A DNA stretch of 64,000 bases from Diphasiastrum complanatum (lineage: Eukaryota; Streptophyta; Lycopodiopsida; Lycopodiales; Lycopodiaceae), in contig CM055098.1 of assembly GCA_029204225.1 (NCBI GenBank), positions 21,889,367 to 21,953,366 of the forward strand, read 5' to 3'. Both the position numbers and the translations under genes were made by a program. Of this stretch, positions 1 to 12,239 are shown one piece after another (positions within the stretch are counted from its first letter, which is position 1; each line of letters starts with the position of its first letter). The notes below the pieces were generated by a model. The model did not search any database, was not told the DNA's origin, and saw only the letters and a list, made by a program, of their open reading frames with translations.

Positions 1-8
1 AGATTTGT

Positions 9-673
<665 letters not shown>

Positions 674-739
674 AACACTCCCAATTCTAGGAAGGTGTGT
701 AGCACTTGTTTTTTTCTGTTAAAGCCGTGGTTCAAATGT

Positions 740-1332
740 TTTTTGTTGGAAGATAAGTTCTATAAGAAAGCCCAAACGCCGTAGGGAGGGAGCATGTGGT
801 GACATTCTGGAATAGGATATAATTGTATTGAAAATCGATTGATTGACAACAAAAGAGCATGGATATCATAAAGACATAGAAGAAATGTACCTGCTCACAT
901 TGTTGAGAAAAAAATAAATGTATCACTTTGATTTGTCCAAAGCTTGGTAGAGTCAATGGCAAAATAACCACTCTCATCTTTCTTGACAGTTGCATTGGGA
1001 CCATTGCAAATAACTTTGAACCATTTGACATCAAATATGAAAAAGCTGAATTGCCTAAATCCAACTTCAATGATGTCATTGATTGTCCCACAATAATTAA
1101 GTTGAGAAGAGAGTAAATTGGTGTCCATCGTGCTTGCTCGACTCTCTTGGTAAAATTTGCCATGACTCCACAATCGTACGTGTTTATTTTTGTCAATGCG
1201 CTCCCCATACAAAAGTGTCGTCCATGCGTCCACAATGCATTGTATTTTTTGTACCGAACAAAATGGAACTAAATGTGTTAGTGATATAACAAACGTGTAT
1301 AAAATTGCACATACAATTGTTTTAATTAACAT
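740..1332 (-). pseudogene. DUF4216 domain of the CACTA transposon
   Basis: The minus-strand frame 1332-895 contains YCGTINDIIEVGFRQFSFFI, then a DVKWFKV block and DESGYFAIDSTKLW. These are the landmark blocks of DUF4216, which sits at the C-terminal side of plant CACTA transposase genes. The match continues as CEQVHFFYV in the neighbouring frame (1235-732), so one frameshift lies near 895-910. The function of DUF4216 is not established. Confidence 0.82.
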
Positions 1333-1352
1333 GTAATGTTGATCATCATAGC

Positions 1353-2100
1353 TTACATGTAAATCACACCCCCTTGCATATTCCCGCTCTCTCTCTCTGT
1401 TACTTCTTGGTTGTTTGCCGAGGCTTCCCTAAGGGCCTCACGTAGCCAATCAAGCATCATGTCCTTGGGTAGAAGGGTGAGCTCAGGTAAATATGGTTGT
1501 CTTCTATGCCCTCTCCTGAAAATGGCTCGAGTGGTTTGTCTACCAACCTTGGCCTCTTCGTATAGAGAAATCCACTTTTGCATTTCCTCACTATTAAGAA
1601 TGCAAAATTTATTTACCTTCTCCCTGAAGGACTCGGTCATTCTCATGATCGCTCCTTTTCCTTGAGAAACCTCTCCAACAACACGTCATCATCCTTCTTA
1701 TCCCAAAGACGAGGAATAGAAGGATCGCTATGAGCAAGGAACTCCGTGATGTAAACCATGGACTCTTGCACTAGACATCTTTCCGCCATGCTACCCTCAA
1801 TCCTTGCTCTTTGTCTTACAAAGCCTTTCAATGTTTTCATGAATCGTTCCAAGAAAAACATCCAATGGCTATGGACAGTGCCTGAATAAAAAAAAAATGG
1901 ATCAATGTTAGTGAGAGAACATGAGAATTACCACAATAGCAATAGTCTAGGATGGACTAAGAATAGTCAATTGATGCAAGTATATGATGTACCTGCAATG
2001 GCCACCTCATCTACCAAATGCACCATGAGATGCATTTGAATGGTGAGAATGGATGTGGAAAAGTGCTTCTCGATCAAACACATTGCCTCGATGGAGCTTT
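1353..2100 (-). pseudogene. CACTA transposase DUF4218 region and following tail
   Basis: The frame at 1861-1643 reads FLERFMKTLKGFVRQRARIEGSMAERCLVQESM. This matches the core of DUF4218, the domain that follows Tnp2 in CACTA transposases. The downstream frame 1646-1353 (97 codons) holds QKWISLYEEAKVGRQTTRA and HRRQPYLPEL, resembling the family's tail. The two frames overlap by a few bases, so there is a frameshift at about 1645. The region before 1861 is interrupted by stops. Confidence 0.82.
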
Positions 2101-2159
2101 GTCTTGTGGTCTCAATGTTTTCACCTCAACATTGTGGATTACATTTTATAGCATGTCCT

Positions 2160-3115
2160 GTGATTTTATGATCTAATTGTGCATATATGTATCTCAATGA
2201 CCAAATTGTTTCTGTGCATGCAGTTTGTGCTTCCCTTGGTGTTGAGAGGGTTCTTGACAGAGGAGTTAAGGAGTGTAATCTACAAAATTACTGGTTTGGT
2301 GAGGTACGGTGAATGCACATACGACTCACATCATTTTTTCTTGGAAACATCAAAAGACATGCCATGCCAACCTGTAAAAATTTATGCCAATCATGAGACT
2401 TTAGTCCACTTAGCTTGTTGTCCCTTGTGAAGGCACCCTTTATGCATCACATGTGTCCTGTCGGAGTTCGAAATGAGGCTATTGCCTTCTTTACAATCGT
2501 CTCATCTCTCCTTGAAAAGATCCATGGGGCCTTTTGTAGGACAATTGAAGTCCCCACCGTTTGTGGCCATAAATCGGCCATCTTTTCCACTTCTTTTAAG
2601 TCATCTTATGCGTCTTTTTTTATCTTTCGACCTGGTCAAGTGCTCCCAAATCATACTCCTGACATTCTTGAATATGTGCATTGGGTCCAAAAGATGGTTT
2701 ATCAACAAATCCCCCAAATATGGGAGTTTATGAAATATTGATAACCTCTTCATGTTGGGAGGGAGTCGCCCTAGATCTTGATTGGATCTCTAAATTTGAA
2801 GCCAATCACATTGTCTACAATATTAACAAACAAGCACACACATTTAATGCAGATTATATATCATTGGAAGAAATATAAAGAGAGTAATCATAAAATAAAT
2901 AAATGACATGTACCATTAATTGGACCAAATGCGTATTGTACCTTCATGGAGTGAGGACGTTGACCAACTAGCCCATCATGCATAGGGTGATCGAGTGGAA
3001 GGTATTGAGTGTGGCCCTCATAGACCATCTTTTGTAGATGTTGTGAGTGACATGCCTACAAATACTCACCACAAACAAGGCATGCATAGTAGCCACTGGT
3101 TTAAAGCCCTACATT
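2160..3115 (-). pseudogene. Tnp2-type CACTA transposase, middle part, broken
   Basis: Minus-strand frames contain YEGHTQYLPLDHPMHD (near 2990), a close match to the LGHRRFLPMDHPYR block of Tnp2. Further on come HNLDPMHIFKNVRSMIWEHL (near 2670), matching the HNLDVMHIEKNV block, and KSHDWHKFLQVGMACLL (near 2380), matching the KSHDCHVLLQ block. The blocks keep the family order but sit in different frames. This continues the transposase whose start lies at 3228-4291; an intron probably separates the two parts. Confidence 0.82.
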
Positions 3116-3227
3116 GAGACAAAACAACCAACTTAATCATGGGTCCAATGTTCGAATTGAAAGAAAATTTGTGGATGCACATAAAATTTATTTTAATACC
3201 ATGAATCGAACCAATAACAAGGATATC

Positions 3228-4291
3228 TCACCTGAACATTTCCCATATCCAGGAAAGTCGTGCATTGTCCACATCAAGATCCCCTTTTACCACAAAATCT
3301 CTTTGTCCTAGTGGTCTTGATATATCGCTCACTTGAAGTCCTTGCCATAGAATCTTTAGCTCATCTATCAAGGGAGCCATATACATGTCCATGTTTTTTG
3401 CCTTGTATCTTCCCGGGATAAGAAGGGCGAGCATTAGGTGCCCCTTCTTTATACTTAGCCAAGGGGGATGTTGTAATTTACAAGGACAATGCCAAGTGGA
3501 CCATGTGTGGAGCACAAATCGAATGGATTCACACCATCTATCACCAAACGCAAATGCAAATGGAGAGACTCATCTACATCCTTCCATGCTGGAGAATCGA
3601 CAGGGATTCTCATAGTATCGTCCAATGAACGATTGCTCGAATGCCATGTCATTAGCTCCATGATGGAATTACAATTAAACATGTGGCGTATCTTGGGTAT
3701 GATGGAAAAATGCTGGTTCCTCCTTGTAAATCTTGCCTATAGCGGTGTTCTCCACAGCGTGGAGACGTGGTTGCCTCCTCAAATTCATCTCGATATAAGA
3801 TGCAATCATTGGGACATGCATGAATACTCTTGTAATCCATGCCAAACGCGGATAGCAATTTCTTGGCTTCTTGTCGAGACGTCGCCATAATGTTATTTGG
3901 AGACACCATTTTCCTAAGCAAACTGCGACAAAATATATATTTATGTAATTAGTTATATACCAAGCCACACATCATCTCTTCTTCCCTTGTCAATGTGGCC
4001 TCAAGTGGGTTTGTGAAGAATGCATCATGTCATCCATGTCCCTCTCGTGATCATGCGCTGTGAATGGCACATCCTTGTATATTGTGTCTCCTCGGGACAT
4101 ATCTTCGTGCAAGTCCATGGGTGGTGTATCGAGAAAAGTGGTGGCTCTCGTGCGCTTGTACATTTTCCAAAATACCAAATACAAACTGTTTGATGAAATC
4201 TTGAAGTCATTTGAGACTTTTTTGTATTTCTTTTTTTGAAAATTACATTGTTGTTGCACGTCTCATCCCAATGTTTATGCGATATTGACAA
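3228..4291 (-). pseudogene. Tnp2-type CACTA transposase, N-terminal part, broken
   Basis: Reading the minus strand gives several diagnostic Tnp2 stretches spread over frames. They are an IHACPNDCILYRDEFE stretch (around 3790-3830), VDSPAWKDVDE (around 3590), DGVNPFDLCST (around 3530), the LIPGRYKAKNMDMYMAPLID block (around 3400), and in a shifted frame WTMHDFPGYGKCSG (around 3240). The last is followed at once by a GTGAG that looks like an intron donor, and introns are usual in this gene. In the family this protein cuts and joins the transposon ends in the nucleus. Here frameshifts and stops between the blocks make it non-functional. Confidence 0.88.
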
Positions 4292-4511
4292 TTTCTACGC
4301 TTCTATTTAAGTCCTTGCACTGTATGCGACTTTCTTGTCTTGGTCTTACCTGTACATCAAAGAAACTTGTTAAACAATATCAACATTGAGATTATTTTAA
4401 ATGAAATATTGCAATACCGAAAACACTAAAATATGTCTAAATAAAATCATTGAAAGTCATTTCAAATGCGTACTGAAATAAACACACATATATCTACCAA
4501 TCTCTCGTTGA

Positions 4512-4516
4512 CTCAA
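4512..4516. repeat. Target site duplication CTCAA, left copy
   Basis: CTCAA lies directly before the TGTTGATAG start of the left LTR. The same five bases follow the right LTR remnant at 9350-9354. Confidence 0.8.
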
Positions 4517-5690
4517 TGTTGATAGATCCCGTGCTCCAAAGGATCCGTTTACTACGGTTCTTTTACTTCCTGCTTACAGCTTCTATGGCTTGATATTTTG
4601 TCTGTTACCATGCTTTATGGCTTTCATTAGAAGTCTTCTTGATCTTACAATGCCAAACCAGATAGAAGGGACAGATTGTCGTTGTAGTATATTTTTGTCC
4701 TGCCTGTCAGAGGACAACTCAGGGTCGTCTCTCTTGAACGCACTTGCATTCATACATAGATGCAAGCCAAGAACGCTCATTCACAGATCAGCATACAGCC
4801 CAAATGAACATTCTGTAGATTCTACAGCTACCTACTCTGAAAACGAACTGAATCATAGTCTACCATATACTGATACTGAGCTACACTTGCATAAATTGAC
4901 AAAACAAGAACCAAGAACTAATCTACAGCATGTTAGAAGTCCAAGAGTCAAGAAACCAACCAGTCTTTTGATTCTTGGACATCCCAAGAACATCAAGAAC
5001 TGGACTAATACAAAGATATGCAAGAACTACACCAGAGATCCAGCCTATTTGTTTACCTAAATGCTGGTTCCTACATTATTCCACAAACAAGAAAAGAAAC
5101 TAATCCACTCTACGAAAGTAGCAAATCTAATCCACTCTACAGTCCACAACCACACACAAAGAGAGAGAAGGGCAAGATCATAAATGTATCACTCAAAAAA
5201 CAAGCATGATCAATGAGCTCAATGGATGCACCAAACTCGTGAAGGCTCTTCTCATTTCAGCATGGAGTTGATACAATTCACAAAAAGCTCCTTTTCACAA
5301 AGAGGGAGTCTCTTAAATAAGCAAGAGAGCTCCTTAGGTGGCATCCTAGTGGAATTTCCACATTTCACAAATTACAAGTGGAATAATGCTCTCCACTAGA
5401 GGTCACCATCAAAAGGTGGCCCACTCTACTTTCTTTAAGAGAGGTCTACTTGCATTTAATACATTTGCTTAGAAATACTAGTTCCAACATGGTCATTCCA
5501 TCTTCCGGGATTCACCATGAGGCTTACACAGTTCTTGCATGTCTTTCCTAGCTAGTATTTCTTGGCTCTCATACTCGGTTCTCAGTCCTCATTAGTATCG
5601 TCTTCTCAGAGACCTCCTCGGTCTAAGGTGAGAGGTGCTCTTGAGTTGCTCTATCCAAGTATCTTGGGGATTCGTCAGAATCAGCCAACA
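4517..5690 (-). repeat. Gypsy 3' LTR (about 1174 bp)
   Basis: It starts TG and ends CA. Its text is shared with 48634-49635 (for example the stretch around CAAGAACATCAAGAACT, the block around GGTCACCATCAAAAGG, and the block around GAGACCTCCTCGGTC) and its last 120 bp with 9229-9349. Just outside its inner edge the minus strand reads AGAGGTGGGATAA, a plausible polypurine tract. Open frames here (for example 4590-5060 plus) are chance frames within the LTR. Confidence 0.82.
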
Positions 5691-8040
5691 TTATCCCACC
5701 TCTAATGTGCTGCAGGACCCACTACAACTCATATTGGACGATGTCGCTTTGCTTTGCATTGGCATCTTCGATCGTCACTTGGAAAAGCGTAGATCCTCAT
5801 TCGCTTACATAAAACCAAGTGCTTATTGTCGCCAGTCTTTATCACAAAAATTGTTTTTCATGAATTGCTGCAGTTTAACCAGAATGTCTTATTGCTACAA
5901 TTGGTTGACATTCTCAAAATTGGAGAGCTCTCAGCAGCTTCACACCTTGCATGCTTGAGTGCTTTCCATGTGTCTTTTTGTTTTGTCACTTGTATCTGCC
6001 ATTGACGATTTCATCTTTGGTTTCTTGGCAGATTCTATCTTCTGGGAGGTCTGTATCCTCCATTTGCCTCTGGGTGTTTCCGTGGTTATTCTCTCAATTG
6101 AAGTTCCAGTCTCAAGGAAAAACTTTGATCTGCAGGTTGCACAAACTTTGATTATCAGTCTCAAGGGGATGGATTCATCAAAAATTGGTGGTAGGAACAG
6201 TTTTGGATGGATGGTTTGGTAACGGTAAGGAAACATGATGAAGGATTGGTGGTAGGATGAAGGAACTGATAGTTTTACAGTTGCAGCCTTGGACCCTTGC
6301 AATGTCGAGCTTTGACCACCACTTGCTGGGTGAGGAGCTTGCTTTATTTTTCAGGTTCACGGTTGTCTTCATCTTTCTTTTCTGCATCTCTTTTGGACCG
6401 TTACTTTTGGATCTCTTTGGGCTTCATAGGAGGGGATCCAACTATCATTGCTCCAGAGAGTCTCTTTTGATCAAGATTGGTCTGGCTCATCTGTTGTTTA
6501 AGTTTTTGTCCTTTCCTCCTCAGCTTCTTGGATCTTTCTCTTTATTTCTTCTAGCTGCTTTGCCTACTTTTGTAGGTCTTTTTCGGCTGAACAACCAATA
6601 TAGGTGGTAGTTGGTCTCTGCAAGACACTTGCGATGATCTATTAGCTACTTCGGTAAGACTATAAAAAATTGGAAATTTCTCAGAAGAACAATAAACTGA
6701 TGATAAACAAACAGATGGAAGGAAGGGTGGTGGTGACAACGGTAGATGGTGTGGATGATAGACATGAGAATGGGCGCAGAAGTATGGCAAGAGGTTGGTT
6801 GAAGAAGGAGACTGATTTTCCGATGCTTGTCTTTCTCTTTTCTTAAGGATCTTCATCATGACTAGAATACTTTTTCTGATTGAGTCTCTTCGGATTACCC
6901 ATCTGCTTTCTTTAGCCTTGTCTTTTTCATATTTGACTTGTGACCTTGGTTGTCGATCTTGCTGATGTTGTTGTTGGCAGCATAACTGCTCCAATGGATC
7001 CAAGCAAATCCACTCTCTCCCCCCCCAAAAAAAAAGAATCTCTTGGTGGGGATGTTGTTGTTGGTAACTATTCATGCTCAGGATTGGATCGGTGTGTGGA
7101 ACACGTAGTTGAAACTCGTTGAACATGCGACTGGACTAAATATTAAACAAATTTTAACTAAATTTGTTTCAATCTTGCTGTAGTTGACTCAAAAAATAAT
7201 ATGGCAATGAGATGTAGGAATCAACTCTAATTTGACATGTACTTCTCATATTTCTCAAAAATTCTAAACTGCTATACAAGGTAGTCTAAAGATGGATAGA
7301 TGAATGAAAATGTGTTCGTGAGATGCTCTACAGAAGACTCTCGTGTAGTCACTATTTCTCATGCAAAAATCAATCACACACTAGGAATGAAGAAAAACAA
7401 GAAAATATACAAACAGTGCAGAGAGTGAGAACTGTAATGTACTTGTTGAACAAAACTTACATTTATCAACATTGATAATGTACCTTGACAGTTGTAATAT
7501 TCCATTGTTTGTAGAGTAATGTGACTTACTCTGACATGCCCTTGTCAAAACAAGGCAGGGTGGATGACACTAAATCTACCATCATTGATAGCAGATGCTA
7601 TAAGATATAGCTTGAGATGCAGGTATGGATGAGGTACTATGTCCTGAGGACGTCTCTGAACAAGAGATTGAGAACTGAATCTCTATCTGGATTTTTGAAT
7701 CCTGGATTTATTATGTATTGGCACATTGAAAATCGTATCAACATATGGAAAGACAAAATAGATTTGAGGTTGTAGAACAAGAGAAAAACTGTCAATTCCC
7801 TATGGAGGTTGCTCTTGGTTGGACATTGTAGCAGATGACGGAGCATCGGTTTCACTTTCTTTCGTCAAGGACTCATTTCATATTGTCTTTTTTCATTATG
7901 GAGCTGGTGTATTGTGCGGTATTGTAGAAGTTTGCTAGAAACTTCTCGAGTGAGCAACATGCTGAGTGGTTGGGTGCTATGGTGCTCGTGTGGTTGTCGT
8001 GAGGATCCTATCGGGATTTATAACTGACGTGATGTGCAGG
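5691..8040 (-). other. Internal region of the gypsy element without recognisable pol
   Basis: I find no retroviral-type pol motif here on either strand. The longest minus-strand frames (7126-6551, 6387-6178 and 6302-5940) are Lys/Ser/Gln-rich and hydrophilic, with no recognised domain. The polypurine-like tract next to 5690 marks the left edge. It may be replaced or accessory sequence carried by a non-autonomous element; which one cannot be told from sequence alone. Confidence 0.5.
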
Positions 8041-8045
8041 TAGGA

Positions 8046-9231
8046 TCATAGTTGGTTGTTTCGGACATCTTTGAAATTGTGTTTTCTGATATAGTTAGGA
8101 CACTCAACATGGTACTTGGTCTTGACTGGACAATCACCCATGAAGTGGCCAGTTTCACCACAGATGAAACATCTGGTGTGCAATGGCCCTTGTATAACAA
8201 CATAGCCATCTTGTATGACTAATGATTCTGGACTTTCTGGTGGGTATTCATGATAAGTCAAGGAATGTCTAGATGGTGACGATTGTTCTTCATATTGTTG
8301 GACTGTATGTGCTTGGATAGGTCGATATGAAGGACAAGCATCAGCAGGATGCGTAGCCCGACAGTGTGGGCACCATATTGGTTTTTGTCTATAAGATACC
8401 TGTGCAGGGTTTGACTGACCAGGCATACTGCTTTGGATAGACTTCAGGGTAGCTTGAAACTCATTGGTGAGTTTCTCCATTTGTAGTTGATGTTGCTTAT
8501 TAAGCAACTCTAACTGGGATTTCCGAAGTTGATCTCGAGTGTCCTCGATTGGCTTCGACTCATGGACAAGAGCACGTGGTGCTCGTCTTTCCCTTGATTT
8601 GTCAACATCTAATCTTTCATCTTCCTCCTTAATGGCATCAGACATAGCTAATTTGAGGCTCATATATTCATCATTGGATTTAAGCTCGCGTCTTTCTAAT
8701 CCATCTTGGAAGGCCGACTAAAAACCAGATGATGAGCATCTGTTCAGAGGGCTGTTGTTGTACTTGACTTTTGAGGTGTTTAAAACGCTCGATATAGTCA
8801 TGTACGCATTCATCTTTTTTCATTTTGATGTTACTTAATTTGACAAAAGGGCTCTCGATCAAGCGAAAAGGCTTAAAACACTTGACAAAGGACTCTTTTA
8901 AAATTGACCAGTCTGTCTTTTTGTCACGATCAAGGTTGAAAAACCAATCACGTGCTTTAGCGATCATGGTCATAAAAAATAGTTGGACCATAGCATTGGG
9001 AGATGTTTCGCCATACACATCACATGCATTCTCAAAGATTTGCAAAAATATTTGAGGGTCCAAACTACCGTCAAACTTTGGTAGATCTAGCTTGGGTGTA
9101 CGTCTTTCAAAATGAGCTCTGTGGGTAGCAGGAACTCCATTAGGGTTGGTTCTGACCTGTGAGGGCTCAGCACCAGAAAAATGGTTGTGCGTGTGAAGAC
9201 TCGGCTCTATTAGATTCTTGTCCATTCTCAT
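8046..9231 (-). pseudogene. Ty3/gypsy gag with zinc knuckle, frameshifted
   Basis: The first frame (9231-8680, 183 codons) is a retrotransposon gag domain: it has LDLPKFDGSLDPQIFLQIFE, a block ending in ARDWFFNL, TDWSILKESFVKCF and a DYIERFKHL block. The second frame (8663-8046, 205 codons) continues with a Gln/Lys-rich linker and a CCHC zinc knuckle, CFICGETGHFMGDC, spaced CX2CX4HX4C. Gag packages element RNA into particles. The reading frame breaks between the two parts near 8670-8700. The start is placed at 9231 because the frame opens right after the LTR remnant; the usual leader and PBS between LTR and gag are missing, so a deletion joined LTR to gag. Confidence 0.88.
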
Positions 9232-9349
9232 ACTCGGTTCTCAGTCCTCATTAGTATCGTCTTCTCAGAGACCTCCTCGGTCTAAGGTGAGAGGTGCTCT
9301 TGAGTTGCTCTGTCCAAGTATCTTGGGGATTCGTCGTAATCAGCCAACA
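9229..9349 (-). repeat. Truncated gypsy 5' LTR
   Basis: These 121 bp match 5570-5690 with only a few differences (for example CTGTCCAAG versus CTATCCAAG). On the minus strand the copy starts TGTTGGCTGATT and runs straight into the gag start. The remaining about 1 kb of LTR and the PBS have been lost. Confidence 0.85.
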
Positions 9350-9354
9350 CTCAA
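9350..9354. repeat. Target site duplication CTCAA, right copy
   Basis: CTCAA follows directly after the CCAACA end of the truncated LTR at 9229-9349 and matches 4512-4516. This ties the two LTR copies to one insertion. Confidence 0.8.
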
Positions 9355-10891
9355 AAACAGAATTGTTTAGGAATATCATATTGTACCAAGGTAAGCTCTG
9401 ATCGAATGTGATTGAGTGTCCAATCTTCTTCCACCTCAATTGTTGTAATAATAAAATTATTTTGCTTCACTTGAACTTCTATTTGATCTTGATGATTCAC
9501 TATAAAATCCTGATCCAATGCTTTTCATTCATTGCCAACTTTGGACTATCTTCTATAATAAAATGTTAAAGAAAACTCTTGTTTTTCTATAAGATATCCA
9601 AATTTCATTGACGATCTATTAAATATGCACTCGAGATTGCCATTACTCTTTTATCCAATGATCAACAAGGAGGCTTGATAACATATCGTCTATTAAATCA
9701 CTACAAATAAACATTGTCACTATTCTACGAATATTATATTCAGCAAAAAAATCTACAAATATTACAAAAGACAAAAACCAATGCAATCTATTATTTTTTG
9801 AACCTGTGCTACATTTTATACAGTTTTGAATGTCCATAAAAAACCTTGATCGGAAGCTCTCTGCTATGGTGGAATTTGGAGGAATCCATTCTGAGATTTC
9901 CACCTAAACTGGATGGTGTGTATAATGAATCATAAAAGAAAATACAAGAAGCCAAAAGTGATCTCGTGGAGTGGTTCTTGTATTGCAGAAGACCAATATC
10001 AGAATGAATAACGTCCATGATGCCGACAAGGGATTGTATAAGTTGCCATTCGATTATGTTTGATGGATACAAATCTGCACAAACTCATAAAACTATATGT
10101 CATTTAAATACTCAGATACACGTCTCAATAATTAATACAACGCTCAAAGCAAAAAATTGACATGTAGACATGTTGAACCAAGACCTCTGAAATGGATCGA
10201 CCACTGGGTGAAACTTTGAAGTCTAAAATTCTACCTTTCTAAAAATTCCTATAATCCATATTTGATTTTCTCTTTTTACCAAAAACACCTCTTGATGAGG
10301 AGCGCATGAGAACCCAGTGAAATTTTCTATAGATATGTGGTATCCAAGAGCCATCAGAGTCTTTTTCATTACAAATAGAAACTGAGACAATATTGCTTCA
10401 TGGTCTATGGCTTCTGGAAGCCATTGCAAAGCTAAAAGAAGATGAACAACAAAGTCTGAAACAAAATGTAGATGAATCAGTATGAAAATAAAAAATCAAA
10501 TTTGTAATAAATGTTGGCGATCTTTTGTAAATCATATCCCGGTGGGAGTTTTGAATTGTATAAAAATATGACCAAAAAGTTCCAAAAAAAAAATCGATCG
10601 GCAAACAACGTTACGGTCTTTCACAGATGTAAATATATAACTGGGCCAAGTGTGCTTTGAATAATTGACAAGTCAAAAACAACATCTTGACAAAAGGCCC
10701 TTTTGGTGTTCAAAACTCCTCTAATGGTTGAGGACCTCATCCTCGCTCATGAAGAAAAAGCGGGTTGACCCACGATTATGGCCTGACCTCTGGCTAGGGG
10801 ATGCATCACCTGATATAATGGGCAGGCAAATAAGAGGGAAAGATACTATAGGCAACCAATGAGAGTCAAAATATAGTAAAAAAAATCATCG

Positions 10892-10895
<4 letters not shown>
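9355..10895. other. Unassigned AT-rich stretch with possible exon remnants on the minus strand
   Basis: No transposon domain is recognised. On the minus strand a frame at 10440-10223 (QWLPEAIDHEAILSQ and onward) follows a pyrimidine-rich TTTGTTTCAG that looks like a splice acceptor. Another frame at 10072-9809 (87 codons, with IIEWQLIQSLVGIMDVIHSD) lies downstream. They could be exons of a decayed host gene. I do not recognise the protein, and the frames may also be chance. Confidence 0.3.
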
Positions 10896-11053
<158 letters not shown>

Positions 11054-11094
11054 GAACACATGTAGCAAATATCCACGCACAATACAAAGGAGGA

Positions 11095-11530
11095 CGCATG
11101 GGCAAAAAACATTTCGTGTGGATATAGCCGTGGATAGGCGTGGAATTGGACGCGTGGATTATCCACGTGTGGATGTTCCACACGAGTGTCATTTCCAGCA
11201 GCAGATCGGCCGGATGTCGTGAAATTTAAACTGCGTGGATTATTCACGCCAACTCCGACAACTGGCAGCCGGGCAAACCTCCGACACTTGGAACCAAAAA
11301 TGAGAATTATAATTTTGCGTGGATAATCCATGCCATAGTAGAATTTTCTAAAAAAGGACTTGGCTTTTGCATGGATATCGCATGGATACCACATAGATAA
11401 TTATCCACGCGAAATCCAGAGAGCTAGGGCCATGGATACCGCGTGGATAAACTTTTTTTATATCCACCCAATTAAGTTTCTAGATTTTGCGTGGATTATC
11501 CATGCGTGGATAAACCACGCAAATGTTTTT
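11095..11530. repeat. Cluster of GTGGATAATCCAC-type palindromic motifs, block 1
   Basis: More than a dozen copies of GCGTGGAT or its complement ATCCACGC occur in both orientations, many paired as short palindromes such as GTGGATTATCCAC. The density falls off after 11530. Such clusters resemble the subterminal transposase-binding repeats of DNA transposons, but no transposase is seen, so that role is inferred. Confidence 0.7.
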
Positions 11531-11552
11531 GACCAAAAAAAAAACATTTGGC

Positions 11553-11573
11553 GTGAACCAAAATGTGGTTCAC
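11553..11573. repeat. Short hairpin, copy A
   Basis: GTGAACCA and its exact complement TGGTTCAC flank the loop AAATG. The counterpart in the second copy is 13628-13648, where the arms carry a compensatory change (GCGAACCA with TGGTTCGC). Confidence 0.85.
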
Positions 11574-12239
11574 TCCTAAACTAGAGGTCGACTTCCTTTT
11601 TTCTGTTGTGTGAAAGAGAGAAAAAGAGAGTATAGATGGGAGTGAGAAGATTGACAGTGTTTAGGGTTTTTAGTTCATTGATGGATGTTAATAGTATGTG
11701 TTTTCAAGATCATAAGTTTTAAGATCTTTTTTGTTTGTGATGTAGGCTTGGATATGAAAAATGAAAGAAGAGCTTTCATTGCAAAGGATTGAAAGATCAA
11801 GTGCATGCAAAGGAAAAGGAAAGATCGCAAAACAATGGAGATACAATAGTAAAGGTAAATTCACATTTATTTTAATTCATTTGATATTTAGTTGATAACT
11901 TAATGTGTTATCTATTGATGCATTATATTGTGGTTTCATTACTTTCTATTGTGCATTCTAGCATGCAAATCATGTGCTAAAATAGATACATTGCATTGAA
12001 TTCATCAATAGATACATTTGCATTTCATAGATGTGCATTAATTAGACCATACATTGCATTGAATACATCAATAGATACATTTGCATTCAATAGATTTGCA
12101 TTCAATGGACTATACATTTGCATTCATGAATTAAAAATATATGCATTCAAAATTTTTGCAAGAATGATGTGATGCCAAAACATTATATTGATTGATTTTA
12201 GAAAAAAGTATATTGATGAGAGAATAAATTCTCCCTTCC

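Larger units (their letters stand above)
740..4300 (-). mobile_element. Decayed CACTA (En/Spm) DNA transposon, coding part
   Basis: On the minus strand three families typical of plant CACTA transposons follow in the expected order: a Tnp2-type transposase (4291 to about 2160), its DUF4218 region (about 2100-1350) and a DUF4216 domain (1332-about 740). All are broken by stops and frameshifts. I did not find convincing CACTA termini or a 3-bp target duplication; the left end may lie in or beyond the GA array. What I see is the protein similarity by motif; the element boundaries are inferred. Confidence 0.85.
4517..9349 (-). mobile_element. Gag-only Ty3/gypsy retrotransposon on the minus strand
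   Basis: The element is bounded by a full 3' LTR (4517-5690), a truncated 5' LTR (9229-9349) and CTCAA target duplications. Inside, only gag is recognisable (about 9231-8046). I see no protease, reverse transcriptase, RNase H or integrase between 5700 and 8046. It is related to the gypsy element at 45.5-49.6 kb: the LTRs and the zinc-knuckle regions match. It is therefore a non-autonomous or internally deleted member of that family. Confidence 0.82.

Noticed and set aside
4590-5060. 156-codon plus-strand frame
   Set aside because: It lies entirely within the gypsy LTR, has no domain and is not kept in the related LTR at 48634-49635.
6551-7126. 191-codon minus-strand frame as a real gene
   Set aside because: Gln/Ser/His-rich with no recognisable domain, located inside a retroelement; kept only as part of the internal region.
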